A stretch of 6,045 bases of DNA from the NCBI GenBank assembly GCA_913031655.1, contig CAJWFY010000097.1, forward strand, positions 1-6,045, given 5' to 3'. This document shows, one piece after another, positions 1 through 5,885 of this stretch (position 1 is its first letter; every line of letters starts with the position of its first letter). The notes under the pieces were generated by a model. It saw nothing but the letters and a program-made list of their open reading frames with translations. It did not search any database and was not told the DNA's origin. The translations under genes were made by a program, and so were the position numbers. Origin of the DNA: an uncultured Flavobacteriaceae bacterium. Lineage in GTDB: Bacteria; Bacteroidota; Bacteroidia; Flavobacteriales; Flavobacteriaceae.

Positions 1-46
1 TATTATTCATTTACAATTTAACTAAAATGAATAACTAATTTTTATT

Positions 47-54
47 TAAATTTG
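47..54 (+). promoter_or_regulatory. Possible -7 element of the Bax inhibitor-like gene
   Basis: TAAATTTG matches the Bacteroidota -7 consensus TAnnTTTG exactly. It ends 9 bases before the ATG at 64, so transcription would begin within a few bases of the start codon and leave almost no leader. No TTTG or TTG is seen at the expected upstream distance, and the sequence is so AT-rich that a chance match is quite possible. Confidence 0.3.
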
Positions 55-63
55 TAAAAAAAA

Positions 64-825
64 ATGAGAAATAGACATTTGTCGTTCAGATCAGGAAATC
101 CAGCTTTAAGTTCTAAAACTTTTGAAAATACAGCCCAAAGAAATCAGGGAGCTTTATTAAAAGATGATGTTATGACTATTAAGGGAACAGTTGACAAGAC
201 AGCTATTTCGTTACTCTTGTTGTTAACAGCTGGATATTTTTCATTTTCAGAAGAAATGTTTTATTTAACTATTTTAGGGGGGATTGGCGGCTTTATAGTT
301 GCTATAATTACAATTTTCAAAAAAACATGGGCTCCAATTACAGTACCTATTTATGCTCTTTTTCAAGGATTATTATTAGGTGGTATTTCTTTTAAGTACA
401 GCCAATTATATGATGGTATAGTATTTAATGCAATAATGATTACTGTTTCTATCTTACTTTCGTTACTTTTTGCCTATAGATCTGGGGTAATTAAAGCTAC
501 AGAAAATTTTAAATTAGGAGTATTTGCAGCTACTGGAGGAATCGCATTAGTTTATTTATTTTCATTCTTTGCAAGCTTTTTTGGTGCTGGATTCTCAATT
601 ATGAACCCAACTAATGGTTCACTTATGAGTATTGGATTTAGTTTAGTTGTTGTGGTTATTGCTTCTCTAAATTTAGTTTTAGATTTTGATTTTATTGAAG
701 AAGGAGCAGAAAAAGGAGCTCCTAAATATATGGAATGGTATGGTGCTTTTGGACTCTTAGTTACACTAGTTTGGTTGTACCTAGAAATCTTAAGACTTCT
801 TGCTAAATTAAATTCTAGAAAATAA
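64..825 (+). CDS. Bax inhibitor-1/YccA family membrane protein
   Basis: A 253-residue integral membrane protein of the bacterial Bax inhibitor-1/YccA family (the BaxI_1 type common in Bacteroidota). A hydrophilic N-terminus of about 45 residues carries the RSGNPALSSKTFEN segment usual at the start of this family. Seven hydrophobic segments follow, at roughly 46-61, 66-86, 91-110, 118-137, 150-172, 187-206 and 225-247. The signature lies between the last two helices: LDFDFIEEGAEKGAPKYMEW (about 206-225), then YGAFGLLVTLVWLYLEILRLL. Relatives such as B. subtilis YetJ are pH-sensitive calcium-leak channels with paired acidic residues near the pore. D207, D209, E211 and E212 sit in the equivalent acidic loop, but assigning the sensor pair here is inference. 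E. coli YccA modulates the membrane protease FtsH; whether this protein does is unknown. The ATG at 64 is the only ATG before the conserved N-terminus. The gene ends 4 bp before the opposing katG stop codon. Confidence 0.92.
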   Translation: MRNRHLSFRSGNPALSSKTFENTAQRNQGALLKDDVMTIKGTVDKTAISLLLLLTAGYFSFSEEMFYLTILGGIGGFIVAIITIFKKTWAPITVPIYALFQGLLLGGISFKYSQLYDGIVFNAIMITVSILLSLLFAYRSGVIKATENFKLGVFAATGGIALVYLFSFFASFFGAGFSIMNPTNGSLMSIGFSLVVVVIASLNLVLDFDFIEEGAEKGAPKYMEWYGAFGLLVTLVWLYLEILRLLAKLNSRK

Positions 826-829
826 TTTC

Positions 830-2998
830 TTAATGCATATCTAAAGTCATGACTTTAGTCCATGCTGAAATAAAATCATTTACAAATTTTTCTTTATTAT
901 CATCTTGTGCATAAACCTCAGCATAAGAACGCAGTATCGAGTTAGATCCAAAAATTAGATCAACAGCTGAAGCAGTCCATTTAACATTCCCTGAACTTCT
1001 ATCAATTATTTCGTATTTATTGTCTCCAACAACACTCCATTTATTATTCATATCCATTAAATTGACAAAAAAATCATTAGATAAAACACCTGGTTGGTTT
1101 GTTAAAACACCATCACTACTATCATTATAATTAGTTCCTAAAACTCTCATTCCACCAACAAGTACAGTCATTTCGGGTGCTGTTAATCCTAATAATTGAG
1201 TTCTATCGATCATCATTTCCTCAGCATTACTTGAATGTTCTTTCTTAACCCAATTTCTATATCCATCTGCAAATGGTTCGAGATTACTAAAAGAATTTTC
1301 GTCTGTCAATTCTTGAGATGCATCACCTCTGCCAGATTTAAATGATACTTCTACATTATATCCTGCAGCTTTTGCAGCTTCTTCAACTGCAGAGTTTCCG
1401 GCTAAAACAATAGTATCTGCTAAACTAATTCCAAATTCAGAAGCAATTGGTTCTAATAAAGACAAAGTCTTTGCTAAACGTGCAGGTTCATTCCCCTCCC
1501 AATTATTTTGTGGTGAAAGTCTAATTCTAGCACCATTAACTCCTCCTCTTAGATCTGAACCTCTAAAGGTTCTTGCACTGTCCCAAGCAACTGTAATACG
1601 ATCAGAAATAGATAAACCTGATTCTGAAATTTTAGTTTTTATATTCTCAGCATTATAATCTGATTTTCCAGTAGGAACAGGGTCTTGCCATATTAATTCT
1701 TCAGATGGAAAATTTGGTCCAATGTATCTGCTTTTTGAACCCATATCTCTATGAGTTAGTTTAAACCAAGCTCTAGCAAATGTTTCAGAAAAATATTCTT
1801 GGTCATCTTTAAATTTCAATGAAATCTTTCTATATATAGGATCTTCTTTCATTGCCATGTCAGCATCAGTCATTATTGGGTTTTGTCTAACTTCAGGATT
1901 ATTTGCATCAACGGGTTTTTTATTTTCATCAATACTAATAGGCTCCCATTGCCACGCACCAGCAGGACTTTTTCTTAATTCCCATTCGTGGTTAAAAAGC
2001 ATATCGAAATATCCATTATCCCATTTTGTTGGATTAGTTGTCCATGCACCTTCCAAACCACTAGTTATCGTGTCAGCTCCGTTTCCGTTTCCCTTAGGGT
2101 TAATCCAACCAAAACCTTGATTTTCAATGTTAGCACCTTCAGGCTCAGGACCTAAAACACTATCGTCTCCATTTCCATGCGCTTTACCAACGGTATGACC
2201 ACCGGCAGTAAGTGCCACAGTTTCTTCATCATTCATAGCCATTCTAGCAAAAGTTTCTCTTACGTGAAAGGCTGTTTTTAATGGATCAGGCTTACCGTTA
2301 ACACCCTGAGGATTAACATAAATTAAACCCATATGAGTAGCTCCCAATGGCTGTTCCAATGTAGAAGCATCATCAAGATTGGAATAACGTTCTTCACTTG
2401 GAGCTAAAAATTCTTTTTCTGAACCCCAATAAATATCTTTTTCGGGATGCCATATATCTGCTCTTCCATATGAAAAACCAAACGTTTTAAGCCCCATACT
2501 TTCATAAGCTATATTACCAGCCAAAATAAATAAATCAGCCCAACTAATATTATTTCCATATTTTTTTTTAATAGGCCATAAAAGTCGTCTAGCCTTATCT
2601 AAATTGCCATTATCCGGCCAAGAGTTAAGAGGAGCAAATCTTAAGTTTCCAGTTCCTGCGCCACCTCTACCATCTCCAGTCCTGTATGTTCCAGCTGCAT
2701 GCCATGCCATTCTAATCATTAAGCCACCATAATGTCCCCAATCAGCAGGCCACCACTCTTGAGGTTGAGTCATTAAATCATGCATCTCTTTTTCAAGTGA
2801 TTTAAAGTTTAATTTTTTTACAGAATCTCTATAACTAAAATCTTTGCCATAAGGATTCGTTTTTAGATCATGTTGATGTAAAATATCTAGATTTAGTGAT
2901 TTTGGCCACCATTTTGTAACTGAATTTTCTTGCGTAGTAGTTGAACCGTGCATGAATGGGCATTTACCTTCACTGTTATTACTTGAATTACTATCCAT
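830..2998 (-). CDS. katG: Catalase-peroxidase KatG
   Basis: A complete 722-residue bifunctional haem catalase-peroxidase that removes hydrogen peroxide by dismutation and also oxidises organic donors. The two-domain length is normal for the family. The N-terminal haem domain (about 30-430) has the distal triad R96, W99 and H100 in MIRMAWH. Y227 (LIYVNP) and M253 (ARMAM) can form the Met-Tyr-Trp adduct with W99 that catalase activity requires. The proximal H268 lies in TAGGHTVGKAHG, with partners W319 and D380. D129 (SWPDN) guards the substrate channel, R417 (HRDMG) fits the mobile arginine, and S313 corresponds to M. tuberculosis S315, the isoniazid-resistance site. The C-terminal domain (about 440-722) is the usual degenerate copy without haem ligands. 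The start is supported by the family N-terminus KCPFMHG followed by WWPKSLNLDILHQHD. There is no signal peptide, so the enzyme is cytoplasmic. No convincing promoter or OxyR/PerR site was found upstream. It appears to be transcribed alone. Confidence 0.98.
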   Translation of the reverse strand: MDSNSSNNSEGKCPFMHGSTTTQENSVTKWWPKSLNLDILHQHDLKTNPYGKDFSYRDSVKKLNFKSLEKEMHDLMTQPQEWWPADWGHYGGLMIRMAWHAAGTYRTGDGRGGAGTGNLRFAPLNSWPDNGNLDKARRLLWPIKKKYGNNISWADLFILAGNIAYESMGLKTFGFSYGRADIWHPEKDIYWGSEKEFLAPSEERYSNLDDASTLEQPLGATHMGLIYVNPQGVNGKPDPLKTAFHVRETFARMAMNDEETVALTAGGHTVGKAHGNGDDSVLGPEPEGANIENQGFGWINPKGNGNGADTITSGLEGAWTTNPTKWDNGYFDMLFNHEWELRKSPAGAWQWEPISIDENKKPVDANNPEVRQNPIMTDADMAMKEDPIYRKISLKFKDDQEYFSETFARAWFKLTHRDMGSKSRYIGPNFPSEELIWQDPVPTGKSDYNAENIKTKISESGLSISDRITVAWDSARTFRGSDLRGGVNGARIRLSPQNNWEGNEPARLAKTLSLLEPIASEFGISLADTIVLAGNSAVEEAAKAAGYNVEVSFKSGRGDASQELTDENSFSNLEPFADGYRNWVKKEHSSNAEEMMIDRTQLLGLTAPEMTVLVGGMRVLGTNYNDSSDGVLTNQPGVLSNDFFVNLMDMNNKWSVVGDNKYEIIDRSSGNVKWTASAVDLIFGSNSILRSYAEVYAQDDNKEKFVNDFISAWTKVMTLDMH
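841..858. repeat. 18-bp perfect palindrome in the last katG codons
   Basis: CTAAAGTCATGACTTTAG is its own reverse complement over all 18 bases. It covers katG codons K715 to D720 and lies 15 bases past the stop of the converging Bax inhibitor-like gene. As RNA it could fold into a 7-bp stem with a CATG loop on either strand. No T-run follows directly on either strand, so calling it a bidirectional terminator is only a guess. Confidence 0.4.
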
Positions 2999-3203
2999 CT
3001 ATTAAAAATTTATAAGTTGTTAAATACAAATTACTTATGTTCAAAATTTGCTTAACTAAAGATAGTATAGAAAGAGTTAATTCAAAAGAAAAAAACATGA
3101 ATTTCTTAATGATTATTTAATAAAAAAAATGCTATCTAATTTTACAATTAACTATTTGTTTACTTGGTCTTTAAAATTTTATATTTGAACCCAAATACTT
3201 AAA
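2999..3203. other. Divergent intergenic region, katG / metallopeptidase-like lipoprotein gene
   Basis: 205 bp of very AT-rich sequence between two divergently transcribed start codons, so it must hold the promoters of both genes. The rightward promoter can be seen (3155-3187). For katG, the minus strand has no exact TAnnTTTG; the closest is AAATTTTG (complement of 3042-3049), with no matching -33 element. No tRNA, small ORF or strong hairpin is visible. Confidence 0.7.
3155..3187 (+). promoter_or_regulatory. Bacteroidota-type promoter of the lipoprotein gene
   Basis: TTTG at 3155-3158 and TATATTTG at 3180-3187 are separated by 21 bp. This fits the Flavobacterium/Bacteroides sigma-factor consensus (TTTG near -33, TAnnTTTG near -7) exactly. 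Transcription would start around 3191-3196, giving a leader of only about 8-13 bases before the ATG at 3204. The match is direct; promoter activity is inferred. Confidence 0.6.
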
Positions 3204-4076
3204 ATGAAAAAATTAATAACCCTACTTTTCTTATTTCTTTTTGTTTCATGCGGTTCTTCTGAAGATGAAATTCCAGAAACTAACCCAACTGAGTTCACCT
3301 TTATTTACAACATACATAACAGCTTACCAAGTGACTGGACTGATGAGTTTTACATAATTATGAAAAATTTAGAGCAATTAATTCCCATTGCACCTAGTAA
3401 TCATTTTTATGAACTGCCTATTTACGCATGGAACAGTAGTGTAGATAAACCATATAAAGATAAAATAGGAGATGCTTCAGGCGCTTCTATTAGCGGAAAT
3501 GGAGCTAGTGTAAATGGAAAATATATGGTTTTAGAAATTCCAAAAGAAGAGTTCCAGTTTAAACAATTTCATAGATACTCTGTAATTGACCACGAATATT
3601 TTCATGTATATCAAATGTCACTTTCAAAAAACTTTTTTGACAGAAATATAGAGTTAAAATGGATGTCTGAGGGAGGAGCAGCTACATTTGAATCTTTATA
3701 CATTCAGCAATATTATTCTTATAATTATTTTAAAAATGATCAGAACAGAGTAGATAAAGCAGCAATTGACACTCCTAATATTTTTGAAACTTATGACGCT
3801 TCTAAATCCCAAGATTCTAATTATTCTTCTTCAGTTTTTATGTTTTTAGCTCTTGCAAAAGAATTACAAAAAACTGGCATAAATGAAAATGAAGCCTTTA
3901 AAAAAGTTTTAAAAGATTATTGGTTAACAAATCCAACAAATCAAAATTGGAAAACAAAATTTAACGAAGTTTTCACGATGAGTGTAGACGAGTTTTATCT
4001 GAGCTTAAAAGGATATACAAATGATATAAATACAGTTTTACCTAGTGAAGGCTTGAAGCTTGAAAATGTTTTTTAA
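3204..4076 (+). CDS. Putative surface lipoprotein with zinc-metallopeptidase (HExxH) motif
   Basis: A 290-residue predicted lipoprotein. A basic start, a hydrophobic stretch and the lipobox FVSC give the lipidated Cys16. The following GSSEDE resembles the Ser/acidic lipoprotein export signal that sends Bacteroidota lipoproteins to the outer face of the outer membrane. The mature part contains HEYFH (H130, E131, H134), the classic zinc-binding and catalytic motif. After 21 residues comes WMSEGGAATFE (153-163). The order HExxH, about 20 residues, then E in a WxxEGxA context is that of gluzincin/Peptidase_MA-like enzymes, with E156 as likely third zinc ligand and E131 as catalytic base. The C-terminal half (about 205-270) looks alpha-helical and could complete the fold. 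The region before the motif has a small-residue stretch, GDASGASISGNGASVNG (89-105). I do not recognise a named family; function and substrate are unknown. It has its own promoter and no co-directional close neighbour, so it is probably transcribed alone. Confidence 0.8.
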   Translation: MKKLITLLFLFLFVSCGSSEDEIPETNPTEFTFIYNIHNSLPSDWTDEFYIIMKNLEQLIPIAPSNHFYELPIYAWNSSVDKPYKDKIGDASGASISGNGASVNGKYMVLEIPKEEFQFKQFHRYSVIDHEYFHVYQMSLSKNFFDRNIELKWMSEGGAATFESLYIQQYYSYNYFKNDQNRVDKAAIDTPNIFETYDASKSQDSNYSSSVFMFLALAKELQKTGINENEAFKKVLKDYWLTNPTNQNWKTKFNEVFTMSVDEFYLSLKGYTNDINTVLPSEGLKLENVF

Positions 4077-4267
4077 AATATATTTATTTTGAATTATTTT
4101 AAATAATAATTGTTATTAATTACCCTTCATTTAGTTTTCTTGCTCTTTTTATCATTAATCTTTGGCATAAAATTTGAGTATTAATAAAAGTGTTTATGAT
4201 TCAAATTATGGATACTAATACAACAGTTGAAGGATAATAAATCCTAAAACAAAAAATAATCTTATTT
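4077..4267. other. AT-rich intergenic spacer
   Basis: 191 bp between two rightward genes. It holds a purely A/T inverted repeat just after the first gene (4093-4107) and a 5-bp stem, AGGAT-AATAA-ATCCT, at 4231-4245 shortly before the next start. The longest ATG-initiated frame noticed is nine codons (from 4208). No exact TAnnTTTG promoter was found for the downstream gene, and no RNA gene is recognised. Confidence 0.6.
4093..4107 (+). terminator. Weak AT-only hairpin after the lipoprotein gene
   Basis: ATTATTT and AAATAAT are perfect inverted arms around a single T, 17 bases after the stop codon. With no G-C pairs and no clean T-run behind it, this is at best a weak terminator and may be chance in such AT-rich sequence. 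Confidence 0.2.
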
Positions 4268-4816
4268 ATGAAAATTTATGTTTTAATACCATTTTTAATT
4301 ATGTCTCTTCCCTTATTCTCTCAAAACATTGAAATCATTAATCCTGTAAAGGAAATAGGAATTAAAAACTGGAGAATTGTTAATGATAATGTCATGGGAG
4401 GAGTATCCGCCTCAACTATGTATATAAATGAAGAGGGAAATTTAATTTTTAGTGGAGAGGTTTCATTGGATAATAATGGTGGATTTGCATCTTGTAGATT
4501 GGATATTGAGACGGTTAATTTAAAAGACGTTACGTCCTTTAAACTTAGAGTCAAGGGAGATGGGAAAACTTATAAATTTCGATTTAGTGAAAGTTATAGA
4601 TCGACAAATTATTCTTCAAACTTTGAAACTAAAAAAGGAACTTGGTTAGACATTGAAATACCATTAAAAAACTTAAAGCCAACATTTATGGGTTATTATT
4701 CTCGTTCATCTCCAAAACTTAAAATTGAGAATATGAACTCAATGGGGTTCCTGATTTCAGATAAGCAAAAGGGAGAATTTAATTTAGAAATAATGTTCGT
4801 TCAAGCAATTTATTAG
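4268..4816 (+). CDS. Secreted CIA30-family (complex I intermediate-associated protein 30) domain protein
   Basis: A 182-residue protein with a Sec signal peptide (MKIYVLIPFLIMSLPLFS, likely cut before Q19), followed by one CIA30 domain filling the rest. The family hallmarks are clear: WRIVNDNVMGGVSAST (35-50), FSGEVSLDNNGGFASCR (61-77) and a late beta strand GFLISDKQKGEFNLEI (160-175). CIA30 is a galactose-binding-like beta-sandwich fold. The eukaryotic member (NDUFAF1) is an assembly factor of mitochondrial complex I. Bacterial copies are common and largely uncharacterised. An exported copy cannot act on the cytoplasmic arm of complex I, so a role in binding ligands or proteins in the envelope is more plausible; that is inference. 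Length is typical for a single-domain bacterial member. The next gene starts 63 bases downstream on the same strand and could be cotranscribed. Confidence 0.88.
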   Translation: MKIYVLIPFLIMSLPLFSQNIEIINPVKEIGIKNWRIVNDNVMGGVSASTMYINEEGNLIFSGEVSLDNNGGFASCRLDIETVNLKDVTSFKLRVKGDGKTYKFRFSESYRSTNYSSNFETKKGTWLDIEIPLKNLKPTFMGYYSRSSPKLKIENMNSMGFLISDKQKGEFNLEIMFVQAIY

Positions 4817-4830
4817 ACTTAGTATTTATA

Positions 4831-4844
4831 AAACCCTACGGTTT
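4831..4844 (+). terminator. Small hairpin after the CIA30 gene
   Basis: AAACC-CTAC-GGTTT forms a 5-bp stem with a 4-base loop, 14 bases after the CIA30 stop codon. It lacks a following T-run (CAATAAG comes next), so termination would be weak. The repeat may instead lie in the leader of the next gene. Confidence 0.25.
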
Positions 4845-4879
4845 CAATAAGACTTATAGTTAACAATTAAAATTATAAA

Positions 4880-5329
4880 ATGGGAGTATTGGACTTTTTA
4901 AAAAGTAATAAAAAAAAGGAATTAAATCTGAAAGCTGATAAGCTTGAGGGAGAGTATAAATCTTATCATGAAAATGGTCAATTAGAACAAGATGGAAATT
5001 ATAAAGAAGATAAAAAAGAAGGGTTATGGAGAATTTATAAAGATGATGGTCAATTAGAACAAGAAGTGAATTGGAAAGAAGATAAACAGGATGGGGTAAC
5101 TAAATTCTATAATGAGAACGGTCGATTAGAATTAGAAGAAAATTTAAAAGAGGGTAAACGTGAGGGATTGTTAAAATGGTATCATGAAAATGGTCAATTA
5201 TCAAGACAGGGAAATTATAAATGTGACCAGAAGGAGGGTTTATTTAAAGATTATAATGAAAATGGCGAATTCGAAAAAGAAATTTTATATCAAGCTGGAG
5301 AAATAATAACTCAACATGACTTAGGTTGA
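4880..5329 (+). CDS. MORN/YwqK-type repeat protein
   Basis: A 149-residue hydrophilic protein without signal peptide or membrane segment, so probably cytoplasmic. After a short lysine-rich N-terminus (MGVLDFLKSNKKKE) it consists of five tandem units of exactly 24 residues, starting at E23, E47, D71, E95 and E119. Each follows the pattern (E/D)G-x-x-x-x-Y-x-(E/D)-(N/D)-G-(Q/R/E)-L/F-, the MORN_2 variant found in YwqK-family antitoxins and many Bacteroidota proteins. Such arrays stack into elongated beta-hairpin solenoids thought to mediate protein or membrane contacts. The name 'antitoxin' is often attached to this family, but no toxin gene lies next to it, so I do not assign a toxin-antitoxin role. 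The last unit is shorter and ends in a non-repeat tail (about 142-149). The A-rich leader before the ATG at 4880 is normal for the group. Confidence 0.85.
   Translation: MGVLDFLKSNKKKELNLKADKLEGEYKSYHENGQLEQDGNYKEDKKEGLWRIYKDDGQLEQEVNWKEDKQDGVTKFYNENGRLELEENLKEGKREGLLKWYHENGQLSRQGNYKCDQKEGLFKDYNENGEFEKEILYQAGEIITQHDLG
4946..5302 (+). repeat. Five tandem units of 72 bp encoding MORN repeats
   Basis: In-frame units of 72 bp begin at 4946, 5018, 5090, 5162 and 5234. Similarity holds at the DNA level. ATGGTCAATTAGAACAAGA occurs at 4974-4992 and again exactly 72 bases later at 5046-5064. ATGAAAATGGTCAATTA is shared by units 1 and 4, 216 bases apart. This points to fairly recent duplication or conversion among units. 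Confidence 0.75.
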
Positions 5330-5350
5330 GAATCAAGAATACCTAGAATC

Positions 5351-5379
5351 CTAAATATTAATAATGTAATTAGTTTTTT
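5351..5379 (+). terminator. Possible terminator after the MORN-repeat gene
   Basis: A short imperfect inverted repeat (CTAA at 5351-5354, TTAG at 5370-5373) is followed directly by six Ts (5374-5379) in the 52-bp gap between converging genes. The position suits a rightward terminator, but the stem is short and contains no internal G-C pairs. Confidence 0.25.
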
Positions 5380-5381
5380 CA

Positions 5382-5771
5382 TTAGCTAAAAGCCTGTTTT
5401 ATTTCATCTGTTATTCTATTGGGTTTATTTGTTTTAGCATTAATTAAACACCATGTAGTTTTAGATGTTACAAGCAATTTGCAAGTATCCTTGTTATATA
5501 TTTCTACTATTCTGTTAGACCTGATTCCTTCGGTTTTTTCAATATATGTTTTAATTCTAATTTTGTCATCTAATAATGCGGGATGTAGGTATTTTATTTG
5601 ATGTTCTAATAAGACCCAATAATAATTTTTTATTATTTCATTTGAAACAAGACTTTTCCAATGATTTTTAGCAATTTCTTGTATCCAATGAACATAGACA
5701 ATATTATTTACATGATTTAACTCATCTAAATCATTTTTAGAAACAGTAATTTCTTTTTCTAAAGTCTTCAT
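5382..5771 (-). CDS. Acyl-CoA thioesterase, 4HBT (hotdog-fold) family
   Basis: A 129-residue single-domain hotdog protein of the 4-hydroxybenzoyl-CoA thioesterase / YbgC-FadM group, expected to hydrolyse acyl-CoA thioesters in the cytoplasm. The active-site region is SKNDLDELNHVNNIVYVHWI (11-30). D16 aligns with the catalytic aspartate of the family's DxDxxGHVNN motif and H20-V-N-N matches the rest; the usual Gly before His is Asn19 here. The centre has H57-QIKYLHPALLDDKIRI, matching the common H-x-I-x-Y-x-x-PA-x-x-x-D-x-I strand pattern. A later GIRSNRIVEIYN stretch (82-93) continues the sheet. Length is normal for the family (about 125-145). The gene converges on the MORN-repeat gene with a 52-bp gap and is separated by 114 bp from the right-edge ORF upstream. 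The acyl substrate cannot be told from sequence. Confidence 0.9.
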   Translation of the reverse strand: MKTLEKEITVSKNDLDELNHVNNIVYVHWIQEIAKNHWKSLVSNEIIKNYYWVLLEHQIKYLHPALLDDKIRIKTYIEKTEGIRSNRIVEIYNKDTCKLLVTSKTTWCLINAKTNKPNRITDEIKQAFS

Positions 5772-5805
5772 TTATTCTTGTTTAAAATTTGTATTTCAAC
5801 AACAG

Positions 5806-5862
5806 AAAAAAAATTATCTAACCCTAGTTAATCTAAACCCGTTATATTAGAACTAGTTTTTT
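5806..5862 (-). terminator. Bulged hairpin between the right-edge gene and the thioesterase gene
   Basis: CTAGTT (5824-5829) plus CTAA (5833-5836) pair with TTAG (5847-5850) plus AACTAG (5851-5856). This gives ten base pairs with a 3-base bulge and a 10-base loop. Read leftward, the structure begins 29 bases past the stop of the right-edge ORF and is followed, after ten bases, by eight Ts (5813-5806), which suits a terminator for that gene. Read rightward it is followed immediately by six Ts (5857-5862), so it could also work in the other direction, although no rightward gene lies just upstream. Confidence 0.4.
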
Positions 5863-5885
5863 ACAACTATAAATGTAAGAATTAT

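Noticed and set aside
1857..2120. 87-codon rightward ORF opposite katG
   Set aside because: It lies entirely antisense within the conserved haem domain of katG. Its translation has no recognisable domain and is explained by the katG codon pattern.
3061..3120. OxyR, PerR or Fur binding site upstream of katG (ATAG and TAATGATTA fragments)
   Set aside because: Only isolated half-motifs occur, without the spacing and symmetry of any of the three consensus sites, in a region where AT-rich matches are expected by chance.
4201..4267. Short ORF from the ATG at 4208 or a riboswitch leader before the CIA30 gene
   Set aside because: The ORF is only nine codons. The single 5-bp stem (AGGAT/ATCCT) is too small to support a structured regulatory RNA.
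4321..4554. 77-codon leftward ORF opposite the CIA30 gene
   Set aside because: It is antisense to well-conserved CIA30 motifs, and its composition mirrors the complementary strand.
4880..5329. YwqK-type antitoxin of a toxin-antitoxin pair
   Set aside because: The repeat family often carries this label, but the neighbours are a secreted CIA30 protein and a thioesterase. No toxin-like partner gene is adjacent.
5419..5601. 60-codon rightward hydrophobic ORF opposite the thioesterase gene
   Set aside because: It is a shadow of the thioesterase gene. The apparent membrane-like residues come from reading the complement of Lys/Asn/Asp-rich codons.
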